A stretch of DNA of 64,000 nt from Pholiota molesta (Eukaryota > Basidiomycota > Agaricomycetes > Agaricales > Strophariaceae): contig JACGCK010000006.1 in assembly GCA_014925825.1 (NCBI GenBank), positions 372,001 through 436,000 of the forward strand, written 5' to 3'. Below, one piece after another: positions 10,837-22,840 of the stretch (position 1 is its first letter; each line of letters starts with the position of its first letter). Under the pieces are notes generated by a model. It ran no database searches. It worked only from the letters and a program-made list of their open reading frames with translations, and was not told where the DNA came from. The position numbers and the translations under genes were made by a program.

Positions 10837-13800
10837 TTATCGCCTGCCCTTTCCCTTTTTGCCAGAACGGCTCGGCCGTGCATTCTTTGCTCTCCGCTTC
10901 TCCGTGATCTTCCTGTCTTTTCTGATTTGTTCGGAAGTCTTGAGTTCGTTCTTGACACGGCCGTAGCTTTTACCCGTTGCACCACGACGAAGTCCCAGTT
11001 TCTTCCCATTCGGGGTCGCATATGGCTTAGTTTCCGATGCGCCCGTAGAAATTTCTTCTTTCTTCTTGAGTTGACGCACTTTTCGCTCGTAATCATGGGT
11101 CGTTTTATCCAAAGGTTTGGGCGCGACGACTTTGTTGTGCTTGAATCGATGACCTCCAGGACCCGTCTGCTTCTTGAACGCATTCGAAATATTTTCAGCC
11201 TCTCCGACCCTCGGAAGACCAACTCGGCTTTTATTCTTCCACTCATCGAACCGCCCACTGCGATACGTTGCTGGCAATCGGGTACCATTTTCCGTCCGCA
11301 CCATTTTGACATTGTCAGCACCTACACCGTCGCCCTTGACGAACTTTTTCTTCTTTTTATCCCAAGTCATTGATCCCTTGCTTGTGCGGTTTGCCTTGCC
11401 CTCATCATTGGTGAGATCAAACGTGACGTTTTGTGCTTGTTTGACGAATGATGACGCTCCATCGGTCAGGGAGTAACTAAATAAACAAAGGTGAGCCAAA
11501 TAATTAGATAATTGAGTGAATAAAACTGACCCTTTTTCTGTCATGGCATCTTTTTGATAATGGGACATGTAGAATTCTTCATCTCGAAAGGTTTTCTTCT
11601 TTTCTGATGCACCAAACACGGCCTACCAGAAATTAGATATGATTTTTTGGAGGAGCAGGGTGGCACAACACTTACCACTAAGTCATCTTCATCTGCCATT
11701 TCCAGAGCCATAGTAGGTTCATCCTCGTCTTCCTTTTCGCGATCCTCCACCGTAGATTTCGAAAAGACTGCTCTTTGATGGGACTTGATAATCGCCTTTC
11801 TTCGTTCCTTCATCAGCGCTGCAGTATCGGAGCTTGCTTTCGCTCCAACTTCAAAGATGGTTTCCGAAGGTGTGAAGGACCCAACGACCTGTAATAATGC
11901 TTTTCTAGCCTTTTCCGTCTCCCGCTTCTGATCGGCGCCAGGACCTCTCAAAAGTACCGGGTGAATTCCAGAATCGGAACTGGCCAAAAACCATTTTGGG
12001 TCCTTGACCATTTCCTTGGCTCGCTTATAGCTCTGTGGACTAGCTTTGCCTTTACTACGCTCATACATGGCATGGCCGCGCTTCATCACCTCCCGAAGAA
12101 TGGGCAATGAGTGATGAGAGGCATCTAGTGTCCGAATATATTCGACGTCCTCATCGATCCTTTCTCGTTGAAAGTTTCCAAGCACCATCGCTTCCGTGTA
12201 TATCTGATCATTTTCCGAGGAGACGTCGTTGATCAGAGGCCTTCCGAGAAAAAGCTGAAGATCCAGCAGGAATGGAAGTTCAGCATTGGTGATAAACGAC
12301 CACGCCCAACCTTGACGTCCTGCTCTGGCTGTCCGCCCCACACGATGTACAAAAATCCTAGCACCCTGAGGGAAGTCATAGTTGACCACATTCTCTAGAA
12401 CAGGAATGTCGATTCCACGAGCAGCGACATCGGTGACGACCAGGATACTCGTAATGCCTCGACGAAATTGGTCCATTTGATAGCTACGGGCAGCTTGATC
12501 CAGAGAACCATAAATGTGCGAGACTGCATATCCAGTAGCGGTCAGAAGACTTAGAAGGTATTCAACGTGGTGTTTCGTTGCAGCAAATATGAGAGTTTGA
12601 TAGGGACCCGTAAAGTTTTCTGTATGTTTCGCCTTGCCCTTCTTTTTCTTATCCGCAGGGTTTTGATCGACCTCTGGATTTTTAGAACCGAATGGAATAC
12701 GAATCACATCGCGGAGGAGTGCTAGTAAACAAGCATCTTTCTCGGCTTGTTTTATGGAGAAAAATGCCATTTTCAAATCTGGGCTGATTTTACTCTCGGT
12801 GTCAAGGCGGACAAGTTTGGGATCTTTGAGACCGGCTTTAGCGAATTCGACCAGAGATTTCGGTAGAGTGGCGGAAAACAAGATCGTTTGCCGGGAAGGA
12901 GGGAGACGTTGGAGAATTTCGTTGAGTGCGACTTCGAAACCCATCTCAAACAAGCGATCGGCCTCATCGAAAACGACGTATTGCACAGATTTTAAGTCCA
13001 AATCCATTTCAACAATCAGATGCAGGAGACGACCAGGTGTTGCAATTATTCTAAACAGGTGAAATCAGTATTCATGTTGTAAATGGCTGTAAAAGGCACT
13101 CACACGTCTGGGTTACTCGTAATCATCTCAAACTGTTCATCGAGGCTTTCTCCGCCTACAATCAATCCCCAGCGAAGATTTTCCCCCTTCTTACCAGAAT
13201 CCTCGTTGTCTTTATCACCAGCGTGATCCCCGTGACCTGTTTGAAAGCCACGGGCAAGCTCTTTTCCAACCTTCATAACTTGCAAGGCTAATTCACGAGT
13301 GGGAAGCAAAATGAGGGCGCGTGCTCCAAATGCAGTCGAGTGGCGGCCTCCAAGCCGTTGGACGAGAGGAATCAGGAAGGCCAGCGACTTTCCAGAACCT
13401 GTTCTTGCCATGCCCACTAGATCTTGAGGAGGATCCAAGAGAAGAGTTGGTATTGACTGGCGCTGAATTGGCGTTGGTATCCGGTATCCCTGTAGCGTCA
13501 AAGAGCGTAGAAGAGATGGATGTAGGCCTAAATTAAATTGAATCAGATCCAAACGACCAGAGCTCCAAATGCATCGCTTACCCATGCTCTGGAAACTGCC
13601 TCCTCCCACTTCCCCTTTAGCTATTTTGGCCTTTCCTTTCGAGCTCTTAAGAACTTGAGTACCATCTTTAATAGACCGCTTAGCAATGGATGCACGTAGA
13701 AACTGCGTAAGCTCTTCATTGTCATCTGGTTCAAGTTCATGGTTAAGCTTGGGACGTTTCCCAACAAGAGCTGAGGAAATGTCGACATCGGAGTCTTCGG

Positions 13801-13879
13801 CGACAACAGAAAATGATGAGGACTCGTCGTCTGATTCGGGTTCGTGGGCAGCAGGTCGTTTACGTTTGACAAGAGGCAT
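10837..13879 (-). CDS. DBP10: DEAD-box ATP-dependent RNA helicase DBP10 (DDX54 homologue)
   Basis: Nucleolar helicase for 60S ribosome assembly. The N-terminus MPLVKRKRPAAHEPESDDE is basic then acidic. Helicase motifs in order: Q motif YRIPTPIQRQSIP, motif I ARTGSGKS, PTRELALQV, VGGESLDEQFEM, ATPGR, VFDEADRLFEMGF, SATLPKSL, VVTDVAARGIDIP and HRVGRTARAGRQG. The long C-terminal part, with SRSGKKGKGRR at its end and lysine-rich KSYGRVKNELKTSEQIRKDR, matches the DBP10 C-terminal domain and separates it from other DEAD-box proteins. Four or so introns are seen, for instance near 11475-11530, 11622-11676, 13046-13104 and 13527-13581. The gene diverges from DUO1 with 252 bp between start codons. Confidence 0.94.
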
Positions 13880-14131
13880 CCTGTAGACGCGAGGATGGGG
13901 TAGAACTTGAAGACAAGCACGAACAATAATTAATACAAAATCTTTCAAGTGTGTCTGATTGCGCTAAAAATGGATCATGAAGAAGGCTTAGCAATTATGT
14001 AATACGAAGATAAATCAACTTCCGGCAGTGGCGGGCCGCATAAACATACTCCTCATCATCGTGCTTGAACCAGGGCGTTCTGTCCCTTCTATCGCTCACA
14101 CTTGGTAATTATAAGGCGTCCAGATCCAAAG

Positions 14132-15190
14132 ATGGAGAATTGCTCGTCCTCTTTTGAAATCAATACCAGTGGACATGACTCGCGTTTATTATCTTTGGAG
14201 TCTCCCATTCTTCCTTCAGGCAGTTCGTCCTCCTCAAGAACTGGTCCGGGAGGCCAGGATCTATCTCTATCGGAACTCTCGATTTCCGACCATACTGCAA
14301 CCATGCCGAAGCCATTCAGTCTTTTGGCCAAAGTGGACCTGGATCCGGCGACCCCGACGCGTAATAATGAAGCCGTAAACCCTGAAATCCATTCCGATGA
14401 ACATGAAAACGATGACAGTGATTTTTTGAATGACGAAGCAGATGAAGATTTACAAAAGCAAGCGGAAAAGCGGAAGGAAGAGAAACTACAAAGCGACATC
14501 TTCATCTTGAAGAAGTTGAACGCGTCTTTTGAATTGTTTAACGATGCCTTACAAGAGACAGGTTCAGCCAATCAGGTAAAACATTGTCTTCTCCATCTAC
14601 TTAAATTTACTTACATACCTTCTATTATTTCTAGCGAATTGCAGCACAGCTCGAACAAACCGATGCTCTCCTCAATAAATACATCGGCATCTTGTCAACA
14701 TCTGAAGAATTTGCTCGCCTTCTTTTTGACGAACAATGGCAGGGAGCTGAAGCTGTCAGTTGTAATCAATTATATCTGTTCACGTTGTTTAACCATGCCG
14801 TAGGACGAAGAAGCAGTAGAAAGAGAAAGAATAGAGGCTGAAGAAAGGAGACGTCGAGAAGCTGAAGCTGAAGCCCTACGAGCTCAGCAGGAAATTCTCA
14901 GACTTGAGAAAGAAAGACAAGGAGCGCTTGAACGGGAGGAAAAAGAACGCGTCGAACGCGAAAAATCTGAGCGAGCAATTCGAGGGGGTATAAGGGGTGT
15001 GCGTGGTACTCGGGCTTCTATGCGTGGTATGCGCGGGTCCGTGCCCCCACGATCAGGTCTGCGAACAGACGCTTTAATTTGATCTCGATGGCTTATCCAG
15101 AATATTACAGATTCCGCAACTGGCACATCTCGTGGTATTCCAAGACCTCGGCCTACGTCCGGAATTTCGCGCCAGTCTCGGCCAATGTAA
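14132..15190 (+). CDS. DUO1: DASH complex subunit Duo1
   Basis: Outer-kinetochore protein of the DASH/Dam1 ring that couples chromosomes to microtubules in fungi. The sequence starts MENCSSSFEINTSGHDSRLL, then an acidic region. The Duo1 core follows across an intron: IFILKKLNASFELFNDALQE, then AAQLEQTDALLNKYIGILST and SEEFARLLFDEQWQGAEA. The WQGA ending is a hallmark of the family. A third part is a charged coiled coil (ERERIEAEERRRREAEAEA), followed by an Arg/Gly-rich tail (AIRGGIRGVRGTRASMRGM) and a last exon ending GISRQSRPM. The R/G tail could bind microtubules or nucleic acid; that is inference. The start is the first ATG; an upstream in-frame TTG was not used. Confidence 0.88.
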
Positions 15191-15621
15191 AATTATGGAC
15201 AACTCTCCAGAGGAAACTGAATCCTTCATTTTTATGGCCAGGTCCCTTATCTTCCATGACTTGCAGCAAACCAAAGCGCAGAACAGTGTGATGGGCCGCC
15301 AACCGAAGATGCGAGCCTATATTGCAGCTTTAGCGGTCCCTTCTAGGGACAGATTCAACTTGAAAGGAATATGTGCTTCTGTGCATACGAATCTATTTTC
15401 ACAGCGCAATCTTGTTATTGGAATAATTCAACATAATTCGGTAACAGAATTGAGTCAGAGGGAAGGGCTAGGATACAGGAAAGAAGTTTGGGATAATCTA
15501 CTTACATTTAGCAAGGGACAATAATCATGTGTACACAAATAAAACTTGAAAGCAAAAGGGAATCAAGCACATAGAAATATAAAGCCGCATAGAGAAAAGA
15601 CGGCATAGTAGTGGTTTAACT
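15191..15621. other. Convergent 3' intergenic between DUO1 and the RNase H1 N-domain gene
   Basis: Holds the 3' UTRs of two convergent genes. An open frame on the plus strand (15132-15524, about 130 codons) overlaps the DUO1 tail in another frame. It has no recognisable content, so I treat it as chance. Confidence 0.5.
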
Positions 15622-16699
15622 TCATCCTACAATAGCAGGGTTTGGTCTGAACAAAATACCTGCTTCTGTGTTAGCATATTCAAAAGGTAGCCGGGACCGC
15701 CTCATAGAAGGCGAGGGCCTGGCAAAAGACAACGAGCTAAAATAAATAAGATTTAGTCATATATGAGAAGAGATAAGAAACCGAACAGACTAACTTCATG
15801 GACATCAATTCAGCTTGGGAGGCATTGATGATAGGAGAACGCGGATCCACATCTTCTTTGTAAATAGCAGCAGTAGTTGGTTGCATCGTTCGCGAAACAT
15901 ATATAGAGGATTCCGACGCAGTAGTTGGACTACGGAGCTCACCTGCGTTGTGCAGTCTCTGAATGGATTGAACTGGGGTCCCATGGCGAGAACCTTCTTT
16001 AAAAGAACGCAATGACAGAAGACTAGGATTATCCAAAGGAGACAAAACTTGTGATTCTTTCAATGCCTTTGGGTACGATGACACCCAAGGGGGTGTTTTG
16101 ACAATGATCTCAGGTGAATTATCTTGTATCCTCACGGACCGCATGCTTGTAGAGGTTGGGGTGGAAACTTGAGTATGTCGATTTGAAGACGGAGATTCTT
16201 TATTGAAGAAGGAATCGATAATTTCGAAACGACGCATCTTCGAAGACGGCTCGGATGCCGAGCGAGAGATAGCACTCGGCGGACGCACTGGGGTTTCGAA
16301 TCTCCTAGAAGGTTCTCCATATTGATATTCTGGATAAACGACTATAGAGGACTCCGTAGGAGAGCGGGGTAGAGCCGAAGTGCTGCCTGGGTTAGAATGT
16401 GTCGGTTTATTATATGCTTTGCGGGGACTGCTTTGCTTGGTTTCATCTTCACGAATGATCCTGGTATTGCCTTTTGCCTGCTCTTCAGCAAACATTCGGC
16501 GGGCCTCTGCTTCAGACGTAAAGCTTTGATGTGAAGCACCTGATACCCCTTCAACAAGAGGACAGACTGCTAACCTACAGCATTAAAAGCAAGAGGATAT
16601 AAGAATTTATAGTCCATGGACAAATATATGAACTTACCAAGTAGGAAACACACCAATGTCTCTACCAACAGTGACCACATACCACTTGCGCTTTGCCAT
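15622..16699 (-). CDS. RNase H1 N-terminal (hybrid-binding-like) domain protein without nuclease domain
   Basis: The N-terminus MAKRKWYVVTVGRDIGVFPTW continues across a short intron to LAVCPLVEGVSGASHQSFTS and EAEARRMFAEE. The W-Y-V-V-x-V-G-R-x-x-G-[IV]-[FY]-x-T-W pattern and the SF/EAE spacing match the RNase H1 N-terminal domain (also called the viroplasmin-like domain), which binds RNA:DNA hybrids and dsRNA. Residues beyond about 60 are Ser/Pro-rich and look disordered. A last intron near 15736-15792 gives the end FRPNPAIVG. No RNase H catalytic D-E-D-D signature is present, so nuclease activity is not expected. Target and pathway are unknown. The start fits the family, which usually begins a few residues before the KWYVV motif. 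Confidence 0.75.
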
Positions 16700-17190
16700 G
16701 AGGATTTTTTGGCGCCTTTCAGCGGTATGAAGTACGGGAATAAGTACTTCTATGCTTATGATCAGTAAGCTCTATCCGTAGCGTCGAGTCAAACAAAGTT
16801 GGTGAGGTCCGAGAGATCAATATTTTGCCTTGGTGAATTGTCAATAAGCAAGAAGGAAAGACGAACACCAATTACCACGCACGGATTTCTTGATTTCTTA
16901 TAGTACCCACGTGGGAAAAATATGTCAAGGTGATTTATTAGGCGCCAAGTCTTGAATAGTTGTTATTTAATCTGGATTCTGATGGAACTTCACAATGTTC
17001 ACAATTCCTTTAGCGCTTTCAGATATCCCAGGGCTCCTTACTAGTAATGTTCACCATCTATCTCACGTGAAATTTAGAAGATGATAATATATCTCATTCA
17101 ACAACAAAAAAAAATTATGTGCATGTATATATCTAAACCAAATGCAGGAAAACTGTATGATAGCGTGATAGGAGAGCGCGAATGCAGTGT
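16700..17190. other. Intergenic, upstream of the RNase H1 N-domain gene
   Basis: About 490 bp between two minus-strand genes, holding the promoter of the left gene and the 3' flank of ATG27. It is AT-rich in places, with a run of A at 17105-17114. No gene was recognised. Confidence 0.45.
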
Positions 17191-18318
17191 TCATACAGAG
17201 ATATAGCCACCCCGACTTGAAGTTCTTCTTGGGCGCACATTGGAACATAGATGTGAAACAACGTCGCTGAGCATATACGGCACTTCTTTCCAGAAATCGC
17301 GATGGCTGTGATGATGTCAATCAAAAGAACGTTCCAGACAGGAAATGGAAGGACTCACGGTATGAGATCGTAACCTCTTGCGCCATATGTGGAATAGTTG
17401 TAATACGCGCCCAGACCAAAATATGCAGCAAATGAAAGAAATAGGCTGTTATTCAGACATAAGTAAGGCATCCATGGAAGAAGGAATACGGCACTGACGC
17501 GAGGAAGAACCATCCGATTCCACTCCCCACATTCTCCTTCTCTGATCCCTCGTCTTTATTATCCCCGTCTTTATTACCCTCGTCTTCATGACCGCCGTCC
17601 TCGTCCCCAAGTGGACAACCTGCCGGTGCACTCCATTCGAGATCAAGCCTCGAGCCATCATAATCTATGAATTTGGGTTGAGAGGTATCTTGAGGATCAC
17701 ACAATAACGTCAAGTTTAATGACTGAGGTCTAGGATTCGTGGAGGGATAGTCTGCTCCATGGAATACTAATGAGAGAGATTTCGGTGCTATATCAAAGAC
17801 ATAAGATCATGACGATTCTTTGGTGCGTTTTAGAATAAATACCACATACCGACGCTTGCTGAAAGACTAGGAGACAATTTGTCCGTTGTGGCTATTGGAA
17901 CAACAGAAATTACGCGGTCTGGTTCTCCAAATTTAACGTTCACTTTTGTCAGACATGCTCTTGTTCCTGACGCGCACTAAAGAGAGGAAGAGAGGTAGTG
18001 AAGTGCATGTACATGGCAGTGAGCCTCGTGTATGTATGATTCGGAAGGCGAATGTACCTGGTCGGATTCTGGCAGATCTGATTGGGTAGGTAACTCTGCA
18101 CAGAGGTCAAACCTCAGCGAATCAATCATAGTTGTGGGTGCTGTCTCGCGAGTTTTGTTCACAACATGAACACCAGCTAGAGATGTCAAGTCGAATTTCG
18201 TGTTGTTGAGAGAGAGATGGCAGTCGAACGGCGTATCGGCGGTTACGAATATTACCCCATTCCAAAGGACATATAAGCAGACAAGCGCAACCTCATGTAG
18301 TCGAGACCGCAAGATCAT
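17191..18318 (-). CDS. ATG27: Autophagy-related protein 27
   Basis: Type I membrane protein that moves Atg9 vesicles between Golgi, endosome and the phagophore site. The start MILRSRLHEVALVCLYVLWNG is a signal peptide. A luminal domain with paired cysteines follows (FDCHLSLNNTKFDLTSLAGV, FDLCAELP, CASGTRACLTKVNVKFG, LTLLCDPQD, APAGCPLG), like the mannose-6-phosphate-receptor fold of Atg27. An acidic linker (DEDGGHEDEGNKDGDNKDEG) leads to one membrane span (LFLSFAAYFGLGAYY) and the conserved tail YGARGYDLIPHRDFWKEVP. It ends SSRGGYISV, close to the tyrosine sorting ends seen in the family. Four or five introns are needed. Divergent from the Josephin gene, with 360 bp between starts. Confidence 0.9.
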
Positions 18319-18678
18319 GGCGGGAAGAAAGGACGGGAGCTGCGGTTGACGACGGACGTTGAGACTTGTCCGTGTCGTCACTGAGGCTGAGAGCAATGCA
18401 TGATTGTATGTTTGTATTTGGCAACCGCCTTCGACGCGTAATTGAGCGCTTATGCACGTGGAGGACGCGCTTGACACCGTTGCTCACCTCCGACATTGCC
18501 ATTCCTCGTCGACTCACCACTCGAGCACGTACTCTCACAACTGAAGCTGCAAGCCGCCGCTATTCGCCTGATTCTATTGAGCCCTGGGATTATTTTCTCC
18601 CGAAACACTCCGATAACTCTCTTGAGACTCATTTGAAGTACGGAAGGGGTTCATTCAAAGAGCTTCTCTTGCGTCAAA
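18319..18678. promoter_or_regulatory. Divergent promoter region, ATG27 / Josephin gene
   Basis: 360 bp between two start codons on opposite strands. A plus-strand frame opens at an ATG near 18395 and runs past the Josephin start in another frame. It has no family content and is probably chance or untranslated leader. No TATA box stands out. Confidence 0.4.
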
Positions 18679-20479
18679 ATGGCCGGGCTCGAACCATTAG
18701 TCCCGTACATTTATCATGAAAAACAACAAGAGGGATCAATGCTTTGTGCGCAGCACGCGTTGAACTCACTACTTCGTAAGTTATCTTTCAGAGTCGTCAA
18801 CGGGATGGTAAGCTGACCTATCTCGTGAATCATTTTGGTCAGAGGGCAACTATGTTTGTTCACAATCGCTTGAAAAGAGCTTTGTTCTAGTCTGACTCGT
18901 GTCCGTAGTTTACCGCTCCAGATCTTTCCGATCTAGCTCGCTCTCTAGACGATCTTGAAGAAAGCTATGATGACAGTAATATGGGTCACACTAGTACGAA
19001 TATGGATGATACTGGTGCATACTCTTCTTCTTATTTATCGACTCCCCGGATTATAATCGTGCGCTTTTTTTAGGCTTTTTTTCCGTGCAAGTTTTAGACA
19101 ACGCCCTGAAAGTCTGGGGCTTAAAGTCAATCATTTTGCTCCCACATGCTTGAGTCCAGCTCAACCCATTATTATTAGTCTTACGCGATGGCGTGGAGAA
19201 GACATGCGCCCTTATCATGACCATCCACAGTGAGTTCGAACTCGACATATAAACAACTCGGTGATTTCACACTGACCAATTCCATCCAGTACCCAACTTG
19301 CATTCATTTTGAACCTTGAACAACATTGGTTTACATTACGTCGCTTCGGCAATGCAGACGCGAATGTCGACCTAGATGGCGGAAATGGACACTGGTTCAA
19401 TCTAAATTCTTTTCTTCCAGCTCCAGAATGGGTAGGGAGGCTGTATCTTGGTATGGTTCTCCAACAAGCTGAAGCAGAAGGTCAGCCCCTTACTTCCTAT
19501 ATTTGTCCATTGACATGCTCAAACTATCTTATTAGGATATTCCGTGTTTGCGGTCACGCAAGCCGATCCCGAAGCGCCTCTAGCTCTTCCTCGTACAGAA
19601 GCAGATATGATAGCATCGACGTTACCAGAACCCACTGGTTCGTCAATGACTCGCATTCAGAGACCGTTCACCAGCTCTTCTTCCAAACCTGGAGCACAAG
19701 ATTCATCAAAGACCGCTGCTGTCCATGAAGGATTTGAGGATGAAGATTATGAACTACAAGCGGCTTTGCAAGCATCTTTAATGGGCACCCGCGCCCAAGC
19801 AGAGTCATCACAACATGATTCACCACAAGCGCCATCAATCCCTCCACTTGCTTCTCTCTCCCCGCTTTGGTCACCTCCCGCCGAGTTGACTTCCCCGGTA
19901 GAGCCTGAATCTGGCTCACGTACTCCTTTACTTCGACCCGCAAGAACTATCCCGCTTCCTGGTCACGCTGACCTGGACCCTGTCGCGGCAAGCATGGAAC
20001 GCAACCGCGTATTGCTCCAACGGATGAGAGAGCAGCAAGAGTTTGCGCAACGGGAGATGTGGACTGAAGCAGACTTGATGCCGGAAGAGCAGGCTGCGCT
20101 AGAGGAGAGACGGGAACTTCGGCGAAGGCAAGAGGAAGAGGAAGAAGCCGAATTACGTCGTGCCATTGAGGAAAGCGAGGCCCTCGCCAATCAGCATCGC
20201 CTGCAAAGAGGAAGTAATACAGACACAGACATGCATGAGAACACATCTGCACTACAGGGCGACCACATTCATTATGATGATGACGATGCGGAGCTGCAGG
20301 CTGCCTTGAGGGCCTCGCTAGAAAGTGCTGGTGTACCCTCTTCTAGCCATGATCAGGCAGATGACGAAGAATCTGTCTTCTCAGATACAACGAGCACCGA
20401 TATTACTGTTGATCAATCTGATGAACCTCCAAGCTTAGAAGAAATACGCAAACGACGGTTAGCGCGATTCGGCCTCTGA
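18679..20479 (+). CDS. Ataxin-3-like Josephin deubiquitinase with three UIMs
   Basis: Cysteine protease that trims ubiquitin chains. The Josephin domain opens with YIYHEKQQEGSMLCAQHALN, in which C23 is the nucleophile and Q17 fits the oxyanion position, then LLQGNYFTAPDLSDLARSLD. The catalytic His and Asn lie in QHWFTLRRFG and GHWFNLNSFLPAPEW. Between them sits a Gly/Asp/Asn-rich insert (NADANVDLDGGN) not seen in animal ataxin-3. The C-terminal half carries ubiquitin-interacting motifs at EDYELQAALQASLMG, EAELRRAIEESEALA and DAELQAALRASLESA, the last near residue 430. There is no polyglutamine run. Five or so introns are all in the Josephin half; the UIM half is one exon. Budding yeast lacks this family. 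Confidence 0.9.
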
Positions 20480-20812
20480 CGGACGGAATAACAACTCGGA
20501 CCATCCAATTTCTGAGACAAATTCTTGGATGAGGTATAGCACATATTACAGGCTGGACATTAAAACTAAATGTGGAGCTTGTAACATATTGATTTGCTCA
20601 GTTAATTATATATCTGAGAATCATCCTGCATGCGGGGACAAATATTAAGAGAAGCAAAGAATCGCATTCGTATCTTCTGAAATTACTGTACGAAAGGTCC
20701 AACCAGGCCGTAATTCTATCCGTTGATAGTAGTGGTACATATAGAGTACAGATTTGGAATAAAGTGACAAAAAGACTATATACATATATATGGCAAAATG
20801 GAAAGAAACTGT
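20480..20812. other. Convergent 3' intergenic
   Basis: 333 bp between the stops of the Josephin gene and the RING gene. It contains AT-rich sequence with TATATATG near 20780-20792, plausibly polyadenylation context. No gene seen. Confidence 0.45.
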
Positions 20813-22840
20813 TCACATTCCGGAATACATTGATGTTTCAGGCGCGGTGGGCATATATGGATCCGTAGGATCTGGTTCATCGCCCCGTCTACGACGTCGA
20901 GCAAATCGAAGATACCTAGAAAATCGGCCCTGGTTCACATTCGTATGCCCGCGTGGGTTCACAGGATGAGGATCGAATTGCTCAACCTCATCGTGATCAT
21001 CAGGATAGCCGGAAAGCATGTTCTCAAGGGCAAGGAAGTCTTAAAGAAAAACAAGCTATAAGACAAAAAAAATTAAAAAATTCAGACGTTTCCATGACAT
21101 ACCGTGGCGACAAATTGGGCATGAGCTGGATAGCTTAAGAAGCCATGGGTCAACACATTCTTGATGGAAGCAGTGTTTGCCCTCGCAAGGCAATACGCGT
21201 ATATCATCTCCCTCTTCGAAGTCCACGATACAGATTGGACAAGTTTCACGACCAATGGATGCAGGAACCATATCCTCGTGTTCCGAGTGAGTCACTGTGG
21301 AAAGAATGGGACGTGAGGATCCTTCACCCACGTCAGCGGATTGTTGCCGGTTATCTATTGGGCTCTGGCTGCCGCCCGATGACGGAGAACGCGAAATATT
21401 GTGTATATCCATATCGAGTGAAGGGGTATTCGAAATAATTTCAATTGGTATAGAAGCAGACCCGGATGCTGTAGCGGAACTTCCGTTAAGAGCCAACTCG
21501 GGATGACTGGTAGGCGCTGCGTATTTTTTCCTTGATGATAGATTTCCCATCTCCATGCTGGCCTCCGGATCCTGAACATTAACTCCCTTTTCGAGTGGAG
21601 CATTGGGATCAAAAGGCGTTTGGGCAGTGCCAAACTTAACGATGGGGAAAGTATCGAGAATCGCACGAGTCAAACCTCTCGCACGACTTTGCGGTGGGCC
21701 ACCGTCATCCCCGATTCGTGCTCGTGGTCCATATCGTTCTGGATGCCTGATAGCTCTTATGGCCTATGGAATTATGAATAACAAAACTCATATATGGGAA
21801 TGATTGGCTTACGCCGGAGATGATAACGATGCAGAATAAGGCAGAGACGCAACCAGTGATGGCATATAAAATAATCCTGTATAATCATCAGTAGCGTGCA
21901 AAAATTAGGGAAAGTGGTCATCATACATTGCAAGCGCAGTATTTGGAGGGCTAGAACCCCCTTGTTGCGTTGTCGCATCGTTATTGCTGGGAGGTGTTAC
22001 GGTCATATTGTCGGTTGCATTGTAGGCACGCAATACAGCTAACAAGTATCCCGCAGATACTGGAATACCGGTATCAATGGATCGCTGAATGTCGCTGAAC
22101 GAGTTGTTGAGCATTTCTGAGTCGTAGGCAAAGAGACTTTGATTCTGCGGTGTGAGTTGACTAAATTGATATTCGATGACATGAGAGCTGGTCGAACTCT
22201 GACTAGAGAATATGTCGAATACTTGATCGAAAGATGCTGGATCTGAATATGAGGGGTTTATAACACAAGCTACGGATGATAATGAGTATAGAAGCTGAAT
22301 GCACAATAGGATTCGTCAGATTTGCTGCATATAAGGGATGTCTGATACATACCGCGGACACCGCACCCTTGTCGCGAGCCAAAGTAAATATATCTTCCTC
22401 CATAGACGCGTTTGTCGCATTCTTGTCGCAGGACACAAGAGCAATCCATGGTGTTAAGGCTGGGGGAGTGAGATAAAGGAAGAGATAAACAGGGATAGAT
22501 GAAACTCACTCGGTGGAGTGAAGTCCGACGTTATCTCCTCCGAAAAGTGTACAAGAGCACCCTTGCTGACTCCTGAACTATTGAAGCCAGCTAGCTGATA
22601 CGAGACGTGCATAGCGTAAGATCTGGAGGGAAATCTCAGTAAGGGTAAGGAAAGGAGATGATAAACGATGGCGCACCCGTTGGAATACCATTGCATATAC
22701 AATTGGGAAATATCTGTGACATTGAGACCACCTGCAATAGCGTCCTGAGTGGAGTTTGTAGGGACTGCAGGAATGTAGGCGTGGGCACCGGGTGTGGCGA
22801 GACATAAGGCAGCGGCGACAGCTAGGGGTTTGAAGAGCAT
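20813..22840 (-). CDS. PA-TM-RING type E3 ubiquitin ligase (RNF13/RNF167-like)
   Basis: Predicted endomembrane E3 ligase. Signal peptide MLFKPLAVAAALCLATPGAHA, then a luminal domain with PA-type features (NASMEEDIFTLARDKGAVSA, LTPWIALVSCDKN). One membrane span follows (ILYAITGCVSALFCIVIISG), then a basic cytosolic side (AIRAIRHPERYGPRAR). After a Ser-rich linker comes a RING-H2: CPICIVDFEEGDDIRVLPCE, HCFHQECVDPWL and SCPICRHDFLAL, giving C-x2-C..C-x-H-x2-H..C-x2-C. The tail is Arg-rich (RYLRFARRRRRGDEPDP) and ends PETSMYSGM. Six to eight introns. Signal peptide, one span and RING-H2 in this order define the family; substrates are unknown. Confidence 0.88.

Noticed and set aside
10689..11321. 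210-codon minus-strand frame antisense to the TGT end and over DBP10
   Set aside because: Runs in a different frame from the DBP10 C-terminal domain, which is clearly the coded one (KSYGRVKNELKTSEQIRKDR).
15132..15524. 130-codon plus-strand frame over the DUO1 tail and the 3' gap
   Set aside because: Overlaps the conserved DUO1 end in another frame, has no recognisable motif and lies in convergent 3' sequence.
18395..18719. Plus-strand open frame upstream of and over the Josephin start
   Set aside because: No family signature, sits in the divergent promoter and runs out of frame with the real gene; likely chance.
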